NCBI GenBank assembly: GCA_008330645.1
Contig: VLTN01000035.1
Coordinates: 124,001 to 188,000, forward strand
Direction: 5' to 3'
Length of the DNA: 64,000 nt
Source of the DNA: Cafeteria roenbergensis
Lineage: Eukaryota; Sar; Bigyra; Bicosoecida; Cafeteriaceae
Below the pieces are notes generated by a model. The model was not told the origin of the DNA. It saw nothing but the letters and a program-made list of their open reading frames with translations, and searched no databases. This document shows positions 1-9,404 of this stretch, piece after piece; within the stretch, counting starts at the first letter, position 1; every line of letters starts with the position of its first letter. The translations under genes were made by a program, and so were the position numbers.

Positions 1-228
1 GGGCCGCCTGTGCGGGCTTTGCGTGTGGCGTGGCTTGGCAACGACGCTCGCAAACTGGCGTGCTGAACGCACCCGCGCACACTCACAGATGCAGAATTGA
101 TCATGCCGCAGAGGCCACAGCGCCAGCCAAAGCCAAGCGCACCGCGCTCGGTCGCTGGCGCGCGAGCTTGGCCACGCATGTGCTTGCGCAACCAGGCTGC
201 CCCCCTGCCGCAGCCGTCGCCGCCGCGT
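1..228. other. 3' flank, no gene seen
   Basis: This stretch lies beyond the stop codon of the CLUAP1-like gene (minus strand). Short open frames here have compositions typical of random GC-rich sequence. I see no domain, RNA gene or repeat. It probably holds the 3' untranslated region and terminator of that gene. Confidence 0.4.
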
Positions 229-2057
229 TCAAAAGTCGTCCTCAAACTCCTCGTCGTCCTCCTCGTCGCCCAAGTCGTCCTCCGACCCAAGCTCGCTCTC
301 GCCGTCAGCTGACCCGAGGTCGCTCTCGCCATCCTCGTCCACGTCGTCCTCGTCCTCGTCGTCGTCGGCATCCTCCGGCGCCCGCATGGATCCCCGCGCA
401 ACGTGCCGCTTCGGCCCGGCAGGGCGGTCCATGCGGCCCCCCGGCACAGCGGCGCCCGGTCTCTCCCCTGCTGCAGCCCTGGGCCTGGGCACGGGGACCG
501 GTGCTTCATCGCCGTCGGCCTCGCCGCCCCCCCGCCCCCCCGCTCCCTCCCGCACTGCCGCAAACGCCTTGTCGCTGACGTTCTCGTCTCCACGGTCGAA
601 CAGCACCGCCTCCTCCTCCAGCTGGGCCTGGAGGAGCTGGAGGGCCTTGTTGGAGGCGGCCGCCTTACTCTTCTCCCTCTCCTCGAGCGCGGTCAGCTCC
701 TGCTCCAGGAAGTCCAGGTTGCGGTACTTGCGCACAAACGCAGCGTACTCCTCCGCCAGCTCCGCCTCCAGCCGCTCGTACTGGTCCATGAAGGTCGGGC
801 GAACGTTCTTCACGGTCGCCAGGCGCTGCTGGGACCGCTCGAGCTCGGCCTTGGTCTTGCTCAGCCTGGCCGTGAGCGACTTCTCGTCAGCCTCCAGCTC
901 TGAGATTTGGCGCTGGAGGGCGGCCGTCTGCTCCTCCGCCTCCCTGAGCGCGTCTCTCACGCTCTTCTCAACGTATGCCTGCTCCTCCTTGTGGCCCACC
1001 TTGCTGGAGGCCGCGTCGAGGAAGCGAAGGGCCTTGGCGCGGTCCTCGCGCAGGGCCTCCTCGTCCTCAAGCAGGCCGAAGAGGGTGACCCCGCGCTCGG
1101 TGATGGCGCGGGCCTGGTCCCGAACGGCCTCCCCCCCGCTGAGCTTGGCGTCGAGATCTGAGGCGAGCGCCTCTCCGTGCTCGTCCTCCTCGGCGACCAT
1201 GCCCCAGCCCGTCTCCGCGGACGTGTGCGACCGCACGGCCTCGTAGAGCGTGCTGGCCAGCCGGAGCATCTCCCTCACGGCCCTGCCATCCGCTGCGTAG
1301 AGGTTCTTCGACTTCATGCGGATTCGCGCCTTGGAGGCCACGATGTGCGTTGCAGCCTGGAGGAATGCCACGCGGTCGTCGGGGGTCTCGATGTTGTCAG
1401 AGAGGCTGGCCAGGGGGTCGTACCTGCGGCGCGCGCGGGAGCAGGTGGGAAGGGGAAGGGGGAAAGGGGGGGGGTGGGGGGGCTTCGCGGGCGCAGTCGG
1501 GGAGCCCGGGATGCGGCTGGCAGGCGGCTCGCGGCAGGGGAGGGCGGCCTCGGACTTGGCGGCCCCCAGGAACAGCACGCGCCTCACCGAAACACGAGCC
1601 AGTACAAGATATCGGCGACAAGGGGGAAGTTGGGGCTGCGGAAGCTCTCCATCTGCGGAGGGGCGGCGGCGAAAGCAATCGGACTCCTGATCGCAGTGCT
1701 CGGCACGGCCATTCCCGCGGCACCGAGGCCAAGGCCCAGCTTCACAGTTTCCATCAGCGCGCCACGGCGCGCGGGAGTAACGAGGGGCAGCGCAGGGGTC
1801 CGGGCGGGCTCACGGACAGCTTGCGCGGGTAGCCGAGCGCCCGCATAATTTCGGTGAAGTCTGCGGGCGCGAAGGATGCGGCCAAGGGCAAGGGCAGCGC
1901 TTCCAGGTGAGGCGCAGTCGCAGTTGGTAACGCTTCGAGGCGGGGCAGCGCGCGCGGCGGTGCCGCCCGGCAGCAGGGGAGGGCGGGCTCGGGATTTGCT
2001 GGCGCGACGGTTATCTCGGAGTTGAGGCGCCTCACTGCGCAGTTCGCGGAAGCTCAT
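229..2057 (-). CDS. CLUAP1: Intraflagellar transport protein IFT38 / CLUAP1 (qilin), 4 exons
   Basis: IFT38 is a subunit of the IFT-B particle that carries cargo along the ciliary axoneme. The proposed exons are 2057-2036, 1860-1814, 1652-1588 and 1423-229. Introns are 175, 161 and 164 nt, each with a GTGAG donor and CGCAG acceptor, and joining them gives 442 residues (human CLUAP1 is about 413). The spliced N-terminus begins MSFRELRNFTEIMRALGYPR and continues FRSPNFPLVADILYWLVFRY, nearly identical to the CLUAP1 N-terminal domain. The motif VRPTFMDQYERLE sits in a long coiled coil, and the tail is very acidic and ends in DDF, as in the animal protein. Exon 1 encodes only seven residues plus one base, so a simple ORF scan misses the true start. 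The gene is divergent from the coiled-coil gene at 2298. Its presence implies a flagellum. Confidence 0.95.
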
Positions 2058-2297
2058 GGTCGCCTTGGGCGTCCCGGCAGCCGGGTGCGCGCGAAAGACC
2101 CCGCCTTGGCGGCCTGCCGCGGGCCGATCCGCGATGAAGTGGGGGCGGGCAGCGGGGGGCGGGCTGCGGACGGCAGTTGTTGTTCCTGGCCAGGGTTTTC
2201 GGCCCGTTCGTGCAGCGCGCTCTGCCGGCGGCCGGCCCGGCCTGCGGCGCGGCGCGGCGAGCGGCGCGGGAGGCGCTCACTCGCGCCGTGGCCCGGC
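2058..2297. promoter_or_regulatory. Divergent intergenic region between CLUAP1 and the coiled-coil gene
   Basis: These 240 bp separate two head-to-head start codons and presumably hold both promoters. The plus-strand frame of the downstream gene stays open back to 2022 (ATG), but that extension would overlap exon 1 of CLUAP1 and reads as low-complexity Arg/Ala/Pro. I therefore start the downstream gene at 2298. No TATA-like element is evident. Confidence 0.35.
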
Positions 2298-5200
2298 ATG
2301 GCTGCGCGTGATGGGCTCGGGCTCGTTCGCTTCACGGCGCGAGGGCTGGACGCCGTGGGGGAGGCAGTGCTTCTCGATTTGGACGGCCAGTTGCTGCACG
2401 GCTTTGTGACGGACTCGCGAGAGTCCACTGACGGGGCGCCCCCCCGGCTCGTCGTGGAGCTCGAGGACGGATCGTCTCACCTTGTTGCAGAGGGCGGCGG
2501 CAGGCTGTTCAAGGGCGACCCCGCGAAGGCGTTTGACGACGACGCGCCCGACGCGACTGGCGCGACGCTGGCGCAGCTCGAGGAGCGGCAGGCACGCGAC
2601 GAGACGTGGGCCGCAAGCCTCCCCAGGAGCCAGCAGCAGGCAGCGCGAGCGCCGGGGCCGGGAGACGACCTGGTGCTGGTGCCGCGCCCGGCGCAAGCCA
2701 GCGCCGTGCAGGCCGCGCCCGAGCCCCACGGCCCTGTCCTGCTGGCCGCCCCCGCCTCGCTCAGCCTGCGCGCGCAGTCGCTGCTCCTTCATGCGGGCGC
2801 CACCGCGCGCTGCGGCGTCGTGGGGGTCCGCCTGAGCGTGCTCTCCGCCGACTCGGCCGCCAGAGTCGCTCGGGGCAGCTCCGCAGCTGTCATGGCGAGC
2901 AGAGCTGGCAGAGCCCGGTTCCAGTCCGGGTGGGCAGCCGTGGACGGGGGCGGGGCGGCAAGCGACGGCGTCGGCAGGGTGTACCTCCCAGCGGGGGCCG
3001 CGTGCGACGTGGACGCGTCTGCCGCGGGCGCACACGGGGGGAGGGCCGGCCCCCGCGGCCCCAGCGCCGCGGTGGTGGTTACAGTACTAGGGGCCCAGGC
3101 GCAGGCCCCTGCAGGGGGGGCTCGGCAGGCAAGCGGCGCCGCCGCAGCTGCGTCGTTGAGGTCGGCGCTGGCCAGCCCGTCCTCGCCCGCCCGTGAAACC
3201 GCCACGCCGGCAGGACCCGCGCCCGGCGCCGCCACCCGGACCATAGCGGCGGCAGTGTGCAGCGTGCCGGACCTTGCCGCGCTGCTGGGCTGGCACTGGC
3301 AGCAGGAGCTGCTCGCGGCGGGGGGGTCGGCCGCCGCGTCTCCCAGGGGCGGCGGCGGCGGCGGCGGCGGTGGCGGTGGTGGTGGCGGCGGGAGCCGCAG
3401 CGGCGCAGCAGCGCCGGACGCTGTGGTGTGTGAGGCGGCAGCAGCGGTGTGGATCCCGGTGTTTTCGCCGCGCGACGCGCCGGCTGGCGTGGTGCCGGGG
3501 GAGCCGGGAAGCTGGGTGGTTGACGACCACTCAGACGCGTTCCGCGCTGGGCCGTGGCGTCTGGCAGAGCGTCCCGGCGGGGCGACAGCGATGCCGTGCG
3601 GTTTCGTGTGCGTGTCCGTTGCGTCACGGCTGGTGAAGGACGCCTCCAGGTGGTTGGGGGGCGCGGTGGAGGTCGGGTCAGCGCCGGAGAGCGTGCTTCT
3701 CCGTGCCGCGGGTCAGCGAGCAGAGGCGCAGGGGCAGCCCACGCCCGCCGGGGCGCCGGCAGGGGGCGGCGGTGGCGGCGGGAGGAACGGCCGACTGTCT
3801 TCCGGCGGCGAGGACGGCGGCGTGTGGGCGGACGGGGCCGCGAGCGAGGAGGTGATACACGGCCACGGGGAGCTTGAGGGGGGCGGGGGCGCCGGCTTTG
3901 GCGGCAGCTCTGGCGGTTTCGCGACAGGGGCATGGCCCGGCGGAGGGGCGTGGTCTCCCGGGCGCAGCGGAGCCGCCGGTGCCGGCGCGGGTGCCGGCGA
4001 GGACTCGCTGGACGTGTCGGCCGACGCCGAGGTGTCGTTTGCGGTGTCGGAGGTGGCGTTGCGAGCCGTGGAGCCGCTGTCGCAGTGGCCAGCACAGGCC
4101 TCGGCGGGCATCCCCGAGAGCGAGGGCGAGCCTGGCAGAGCGGGGGGGAGCGGCGTTGCGTCTGGCTGGCCGCGGGCTGGTGGAGGAGCCAGCGGTGGAC
4201 CCGTCACCCCTGCGGCGTCGAGCGCAAGCGCTGCTGTTGGCGGCGGTGGCGGCGGCGGCGGCGGCGGGCTCCAGACGCAGTGGGGGGAGCGCGAACGCGC
4301 TCGCTGGGACCGTGTGGCCCGGGCCGCAAGGGCGGCGGGCGAGGAGGCGGGCGCGGGGCTGCGACCGGCCGCGATCTATGCGCAGGCCGGCCGGCTTGTG
4401 ACGGAGCCTGTGGCCGTTGCCCATCGATCTGGGGGCGGGGCGGAAGACCTCGGCAGGGAGGCGCCTCCGCGCCGCGCTGTGGACCCGCGAACCCGTGCGG
4501 TGTACGCGGCCGCTGGAGGGCGGCGGGGGGGGCGGCGGCCGGGGCAGCAGCGCAGGGGCTGCGCGGTGCCGGCCAGAGCAGGCGCTGGGAACAGGAGAGC
4601 CCGGCCCGCCCAGGCAACAGCGTCTGCGGCAGGGGCAGGAGCAGGGGCAGCTGTTGCGGCAGATGCGGACGCCGCGGCCGCGGCCGCTGCCGGTCTTGAC
4701 GGGGCCGGGAGCGAGCTTCGAGAGGCTGTCGGCCGGGTTCGACGGCGCGCTGCCGAGGCCGAGGCCGCGCTGCACGCAGTCGAAGTGGCTCTGCGGCGGA
4801 CGAGGGGGGCGGCCGCATCGAACGGGGCGCTGCTGCGGCGAGCGCATCGCGGGGGGCTAGCCACCGGCGCCGGGGTCGGGACGCCGTCCGCCGGCCGGCG
4901 CGGCCTGCGGCCTGGGCACGCCGTTGCCTCGGCGAGGGTGCAGCTTCAGCTGATGGCCGGGCGGGAGGGAGGCACGGCGCTGCAAGGGGCGACGGGGGAG
5001 GAGCAGGCGCTGTGGGCGGCGCCCCGGGCGGTGCGGGACGACGCTGTCGGTCCTGGGGAGGGCGGCGGCGCGGGGGCGCTCCTGCTGCAGCGGCTGCAGC
5101 ATCGCTGCGCTGCTGCACATACGAAGCTCCAGCAGCATGCCAAGGCACGGGCAGAGGCGGCGTCCGCTTGCCTCGGGGCCATGGACGAAGTGAAGCGTCT

Positions 5201-5732
5201 GGAGGCAGAGCGGGCAGAGCTGGTCGAGGCCGTCGGAGCTGTTCGCAGGAGGCAGCTGTGGAGAGAGGCCGCGGCACGAGCCGGCGGCGGCGGCGAGGCA
5301 GACGCGAGAAGCTTCCTCGCTGCCGCGGCTTCCCGGCTCTCGGACGGTGAGCGGCGGGTGCTGCTGCGACTGCAGCGGGGTCACACGGCCGAGGCGCAGG
5401 CAAGGGCGCTGGCAGAGCTGATTCGGGAGCAAGCTGCGATCGACGAAGCGCAGGAGCGGCTGGCTGGGCTGCAGACGGAGGCGGAGGCTCTGGAGGCGCG
5501 CGCGGACACGCTGAGGCGCCGGGCGGACGCGAGGCAGGGCCGCTGGGCGGCGGAGCAGGAGGCGATCGACCAGGCGATTGGCAGAGCACGGGCTGCGGCA
5601 GAGGCATGCAGCGCCGAGGAGGGATCGCGGCGGCTGCGGGCGCTGCGGGCCGAGGCGCGCGAGCTGGAGCGGGAAACTGCGGACCTTCGGCGAAAAGTTG
5701 TGCCGTCGCGGGACGGTGGGCGGTCTGTGTGA
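2298..5732 (+). CDS. Large Gly-rich coiled-coil protein, family not recognised
   Basis: One open exon encodes 1,144 residues from the ATG at 2298 (MAARDGLGLVRFTARGLDAV). The first 60 residues look folded, with a beta-rich pattern (VLLDLDGQLLHGFV, PRLVVELEDGSSHLV). Two further ordered blocks lie around 2760-3100 and 3420-3720. Between them run poly-Gly tracts and Ala/Gly/Ser-rich disorder. The last 300 residues or so (4700-5720) form a long coiled coil of Glu/Arg/Ala heptads, for example AELIREQAAIDEAQERLAGL. Short ordered blocks followed by a long C-terminal coiled coil, beside IFT38, would suit a centriolar or axonemal structural protein, but that is inference from architecture and position only. 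A small intron could be hidden in the low-complexity middle. Confidence 0.7.
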   Translation: MAARDGLGLVRFTARGLDAVGEAVLLDLDGQLLHGFVTDSRESTDGAPPRLVVELEDGSSHLVAEGGGRLFKGDPAKAFDDDAPDATGATLAQLEERQARDETWAASLPRSQQQAARAPGPGDDLVLVPRPAQASAVQAAPEPHGPVLLAAPASLSLRAQSLLLHAGATARCGVVGVRLSVLSADSAARVARGSSAAVMASRAGRARFQSGWAAVDGGGAASDGVGRVYLPAGAACDVDASAAGAHGGRAGPRGPSAAVVVTVLGAQAQAPAGGARQASGAAAAASLRSALASPSSPARETATPAGPAPGAATRTIAAAVCSVPDLAALLGWHWQQELLAAGGSAAASPRGGGGGGGGGGGGGGGSRSGAAAPDAVVCEAAAAVWIPVFSPRDAPAGVVPGEPGSWVVDDHSDAFRAGPWRLAERPGGATAMPCGFVCVSVASRLVKDASRWLGGAVEVGSAPESVLLRAAGQRAEAQGQPTPAGAPAGGGGGGGRNGRLSSGGEDGGVWADGAASEEVIHGHGELEGGGGAGFGGSSGGFATGAWPGGGAWSPGRSGAAGAGAGAGEDSLDVSADAEVSFAVSEVALRAVEPLSQWPAQASAGIPESEGEPGRAGGSGVASGWPRAGGGASGGPVTPAASSASAAVGGGGGGGGGGLQTQWGERERARWDRVARAARAAGEEAGAGLRPAAIYAQAGRLVTEPVAVAHRSGGGAEDLGREAPPRRAVDPRTRAVYAAAGGRRGGRRPGQQRRGCAVPARAGAGNRRARPAQATASAAGAGAGAAVAADADAAAAAAAGLDGAGSELREAVGRVRRRAAEAEAALHAVEVALRRTRGAAASNGALLRRAHRGGLATGAGVGTPSAGRRGLRPGHAVASARVQLQLMAGREGGTALQGATGEEQALWAAPRAVRDDAVGPGEGGGAGALLLQRLQHRCAAAHTKLQQHAKARAEAASACLGAMDEVKRLEAERAELVEAVGAVRRRQLWREAAARAGGGGEADARSFLAAAASRLSDGERRVLLRLQRGHTAEAQARALAELIREQAAIDEAQERLAGLQTEAEALEARADTLRRRADARQGRWAAEQEAIDQAIGRARAAAEACSAEEGSRRLRALRAEARELERETADLRRKVVPSRDGGRSV
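3346..3392 (+). repeat. GGC/GGT triplet run encoding poly-Gly
   Basis: This run of GGC and GGT codons encodes about 15 consecutive glycines inside the coiled-coil gene. A second, shorter poly-Gly run sits near 4240-4268. Such tracts are prone to replication slippage and are probably flexible linkers. Confidence 0.8.
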
Positions 5733-5773
5733 AGAGGGGCGACGCGTCAGAGCCTCGCCCAGGCGGCTGCTGC

Positions 5774-5801
5774 TGCGCGATGCGCGATGCGCGATGCGCG
5801 A
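5774..5801. repeat. Four tandem copies of the 7-mer TGCGCGA
   Basis: Four perfect head-to-tail copies of a heptamer lie in the 132-bp gap between two convergent gene ends (stop at 5732 on plus, stop at 5865 on minus). The gap must hold both 3' untranslated regions. No gene is seen in it. Confidence 0.75.
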
Positions 5802-5864
5802 GCAAGTTTGTCGAGCTGCGTTGCGGCGCCGGGGCAGTGCGCAGTTTGGCGCGGCCGCTCGGGC

Positions 5865-6973
5865 TTAGTCGCGGCCGGTCGGCATAACACGCAGCTTCAG
5901 GAGGGCGGTGGGGTCGCCAACCTGGGCGATGTAGATGGCGCCTGTGGTCTCATCCACTGCCATCTCGTGAAGCTTCGCGGCCGCGGGGGGCAGCGGCAGG
6001 GCCTGCGACACTCGGCAAGCGGGGTTGGGGTCGTCGGCTGACGGCAGCGGCATGACGTACAGATAGCCGGCGGTGCCGTCGGCCACGAGCACGGTGCCCC
6101 GGACGGAGTCGATTCGAACGGACCAGGGCTGGCTGCCCGGCAGGAAGCAGCTCCACTCGAACAGGAAGGATCCGTCGCGGGCGGAGAGGACTTGGGTGCG
6201 GTTGTTCGAGCGGTCGGCCACCCACACAGCCTGCCGCCCAGCGTCCCAGGCCACGCTGTGGGGAACGTCAAAGCCACCGGGCTTGGCCGTGGGCGCGCCC
6301 CCCCGGCTCCAGAGCACCCTCCCACTGGCCCAGTCCAGGGCAAGCAGCCTGTTGTTGGGCCCGCCGTCGCCGTCAACCACGAAGAACCGTGACGCGTTGC
6401 GGGGGTCGGTCGCGACGTCGGCAACGTTTCTGCGGAGCAGGCGGGGCGCCGGGACAGGGCGGCTTGGAAGGGGTGACCGCCACAGCTGAGGGGCGCGATG
6501 CGTGTGGGGGGGGGTGGCGCGATGGAAGCGCAACTCAATCTGCGCCGTTATTTGGTGCCTCACCCGAACTGGATGGGGTCGAGGGACGTCCCCTCCTTGT
6601 GGGGCTCGCCAAACGTGCGCAGCAGTGTCCCCGACTCGAAGTCAAACACTTTGACGGTAAAGTCGCCCATGTCCGTGATAAAGAGCCGGGAGCCTTCGGG
6701 GGTGTCGCCGATGTGGGCTCCGTGAGCCGTCTCGATGACCCCCTTGCCGAACTCGAAGAGTGCCTTGCCCGTCGGCGAAAGCACATGAACAAGGGACGCG
6801 TACGGCTGGTCTGGGCCACGCTCGACCGCGAAGACCCGGCCGTTTGCGAAGGCCGCGGCGGACATGCGCTGGATCGGAGCGCCCCACTCGGGGGCAAACG
6901 CCGTGTCCAGCTCGTAGCGCGGAAGCGCCGCGCGCGCAGCAAGGGCGGCAAGCATAACGCAAAGCAGCCGCAT
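5865..6973 (-). CDS. Secreted NHL-repeat beta-propeller, PAL-like, 2 exons
   Basis: The exons are 6973-6564 and 6429-5865. A 134-nt intron (GTGAGG donor, CCGCAG acceptor) splits a Gly codon, and the product is 324 residues. It starts with a signal peptide (MRLLCVMLAALAARA), so it should be secreted or luminal. The body is a run of NHL blades: GSRLFITDMGDFTVKVFD, SRFFVVDGDG, FDVPHSVAWDAGRQAVWVAD and TGAIYIAQVG. The order resembles the lyase domain (PAL) of peptidylglycine amidating enzyme. The FSVPHSLAL...VADRE block of PAL has a clear counterpart here, and three His residues fall near the expected zinc-ligand positions (AHGAH, VPHS, LHEM). The catalytic Tyr of PAL (in the DGYCNSR region) appears to be missing, so activity is uncertain. 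Plain NHL scaffold is the alternative. Confidence 0.8.
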
Positions 6974-7273
6974 GGCCGCTCGTTGGTTCGGAAACGTAGA
7001 GTGCAGAGTGAGCGTGTGCGCACTTGGGGAGGCTGCCGGCGGTTGCGGTTGCGCCGTTTGGCTGAACGCTGGTTGCGCGGAGGGCCCGGCCGGCAGCGGA
7101 GCTGGAGGGCACCGGCTGCGAACGTCTACACCAGCACGATGGGCTCTCGTCCAGGTGTTTTTGTAGCGCCCCGGCGCTGCTTTCGCCTCGTCCAGCGAGC
7201 CGAGGGGCAGAGCTCGGGCACTTGCCCGGCGGGTGCACGGCCCCGCACTTGCCTCGAGCGCCAGCGTCCAAGC
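6974..7273. promoter_or_regulatory. Divergent intergenic region
   Basis: These 300 bp lie between the start codon of the NHL gene (minus) and the small plus-strand gene at 7274. They presumably contain both promoters. I see no RNA gene, repeat or conserved motif in them. Confidence 0.3.
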
Positions 7274-7591
7274 ATGGAGCTCGCCGGCACGCGCGCGAGC
7301 ACATACGCGGCTGACGAACTCGTGGCCGCCGTTGACCGCGTGGCCGAACAGCTACGTCGCCAAGGGGCATCCACGGCGGCTGCCGGCGGCATGGCCATCG
7401 CCGACATGGTGATCGAAGCGCTGGCGCTCGTGATCCGTGTATCCGGACGAGAGGTGCGCGAATTGCGGGCCCAGGTCTCAACGGAACTACGGAGAGCGCG
7501 GGGAGGGCGTGCAGCTGGCAGCCGCGGCGAGGAACCCGACGGCGAAGGCAGAGCGCCGCACCCAGCCGACGGCCGCGAGTGCTCCAGCTAA
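7274..7591 (+). CDS. Small Ala/Arg-rich helical protein, unknown
   Basis: This frame gives a 105-residue product starting MELAGTRASTYAADELVAAV. The first 70 residues are predicted to be mostly helical with regular hydrophobic spacing (ADELVAAVDRVAEQL, MAIADMVIEALALVIRV), and the tail is polar and disordered. The amphipathic pattern looks more protein-like than the shadow frames nearby. It ends 89 bp before the end of the convergent DPH4 gene. I recognise no family. It could also be the first exon of a longer spliced gene or a chance frame. Confidence 0.4.
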   Translation: MELAGTRASTYAADELVAAVDRVAEQLRRQGASTAAAGGMAIADMVIEALALVIRVSGREVRELRAQVSTELRRARGGRAAGSRGEEPDGEGRAPHPADGRECSS

Positions 7592-7679
7592 AGGCAGGCC
7601 CGGGTCCCGCAACGTCCAGGCCAGTGCATGCGGGGCGAGGTCGACGCGGGGGGGAAGGAAAGGGGCCTGCCCTGCCCGG

Positions 7680-8305
7680 CTACTCGCTGTCGGAGATGTG
7701 CGCTCGAAGCGAACAGTCCGTGCAGGTGACGATGAGCCCGCGAGCGCCAGCCGACTCCACGTCCACCAGGGGCACCCTGAAGCACGCTCCACACCTGCAT
7801 GGGGCAACGAGCGTCACCGAGCCGTCTTCAGCCTCGTCAATGTCGCAGTCTTCCGCTGCCAGTTGCGTGCTTGCCCGAAGCGCGGTGGAGCGCTCGTGCA
7901 GCAGCTCAGCGTCGTACTTCCGCCGGGATTCTTCGTCGCGCAGGCGCTCCCATGCCTCTTGCACAGCGTCAAACCTAGCACGCGCATGGTCCCCCTGCGC
8001 AGCCAGAAAATTGCACTCAGACCAGCACAGACACACGCGCCCGTCGAGCGCCACGCCCAGCGCGCGTGCTGGTTTCCTGGCCCTCCCGTGCCTGGCGCCA
8101 GGACCCAACGTCAACACGCACCACCGCTGCTCGCAGGGCGACACGCGGCGTGACTGTCGCTCACTGCTTTGTCCGGGTGGAGCTCGAGTGCCAGGGCTCG
8201 GTATGCGACCCTCAGTTGCTCCCCGGTCGCCTTCGGGTCGACGCCCAGTCGGTCGTAGAGGGACTGGCCGCTGCTCGCACTGGGCGCATCTGCGGCCGCC
8301 GCCAT
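7680..8305 (-). CDS. DPH4: DPH4 / DNAJC24, diphthamide biosynthesis J-protein, 2 exons
   Basis: DPH4 supports the first step of diphthamide synthesis on elongation factor 2 by acting with the Dph1-Dph3 radical enzyme. The exons are 8305-8165 and 7994-7680, with a 170-nt intron (GTGAGC donor, GCGCAG acceptor, phase 0). The product is 151 residues, the family's usual length (human 149). The J domain has LYDRLGV near residue 16, the diagnostic HPD at 43-45 and FDAVQEAWERLRD in helix III. The C-terminal DPH-type (CSL) zinc finger is complete: CRCGACF at about 113-119 and CTDCSL at about 138-143. The gene diverges from a small plus-strand gene 150 bp away. Confidence 0.93.
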
Positions 8306-8455
8306 TGAGCGAGGTCGGGGGTGGGCTTGCAGGAGCAAGCAGCGCGAGAGCTCGACAAAGAAAAGGCGCGTGCAGAGCCGCTCGCGGACTGCCAACTCCG
8401 CGGAGACGCGACAGCGGGCGCCCACCTGCCAGGCCCAGGGAGCGCAGGGAGCGCA

Positions 8456-9015
8456 ATGGCGAATGCGGACAACGACGGCGCGGCTGAGCGGGCAGTGAAG
8501 GACTACGCCTCGCTTGAGGGCCGAGTTTCCAAGGAAGCCCTCGAGCGGGCTGGCATGAAGCGGGTCGACACGTCGAAGCGCTTCATGGGGCCGAAGGATG
8601 CGAGCCGGACCAAGTAAGCACTGGCCATTACCCCTTGCGACTCGTGTTAGGGGCGCCGGCCTCTCCGTTTGGAGGCTGCGGCGGCCCGTCTGCAACTCCG
8701 GAACCGTGGGATGCGACCGCCCCACTCGCCCCTCCCGCCCCCCGCCACGTGCGCCCCCGCAGCCCGACACCATGGAGGTGCCACGACAGGCTCTCGGATG
8801 TCAGCAAAGTTGTGACCGCCCCGTTCAGCCACAGCTGGGCGGAGCACTCGCGCAGCTGGGGCCTGCTCATTGCCTGCGCTCGCTCGGAGCACGGGGCGGA
8901 GCCACAGGACGCTCGCATGGGGGCGGAGGCCCCGCTGCCCAAGGTCAACCAATACCGCCGCACAGACATGCCCGCGGCCGGGGCCGCCGCCCCCGGCAAG
9001 CAGGAGGAGAGGTGA
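8456..9015 (+). CDS. Small unknown protein, proposed 2 exons
   Basis: The first exon (8456-8613) encodes MANADNDGAAERAVKDYASL and continues into SKRFMGPKDASRT. It would stop at once (TAA at 8615) if not spliced, but the stop overlaps a good donor, GTAAGC. Joining to an acceptor ending at 8804 (GTCAG) gives exon 2 at 8805-9015, ending in KVNQYRRTDMPAAG, for a total of 122 residues. The splice is supported by donor quality and frame continuity. The acceptor lacks the usual CGCAG, so it is less certain. The short polar sequence with basic Arg/Lys/Tyr motifs resembles small axonemal microtubule-binding proteins, but this is only an impression. Confidence 0.45.
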
Positions 9016-9404
9016 TTGCCGCTTCGCCGGCCGGCGACCGGCGGCTGTTGCTCGCGCCAGGAGGGCGCTCTTGGCGCTGGCCTCGCTCGGGGGGCGGGCA
9101 GGCGGGGCTCCCGGGCACCGGGGGGGGGGGGGGGGGGGAGAGATGTTGCTGTCGGCCTCCAGTGCGAGGTGTTTGGAGCTCTGCTTGGTTGGGGTGCGGG
9201 GTTCCTTGCAGCCTATGGGCACCCCGTACTCGCCCCCCATTGCATTGAATCAGGGTTTGGGTATCCCTGGGAGTCGGTGCACTCACACACACACGCTCCC
9301 ACACGCACACACAAAGGCGCGGTCACGCACCACAACCGGCGAAGCCGCGCCACGCCACGGGACGCGATTCACAGCGCTGAGCCGGCTGCGCGCTCCAGAG
9401 CGCC
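9016..9404. other. Intergenic region with G19 tract and AC-rich microsatellite
   Basis: This 389-bp gap separates two convergent genes. It holds an uninterrupted run of 19 G at 9120-9138 and a CA-rich simple repeat at about 9281-9315. Both are slippage-prone and probably vary in length between isolates. No coding or RNA gene is supported here. Confidence 0.7.
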
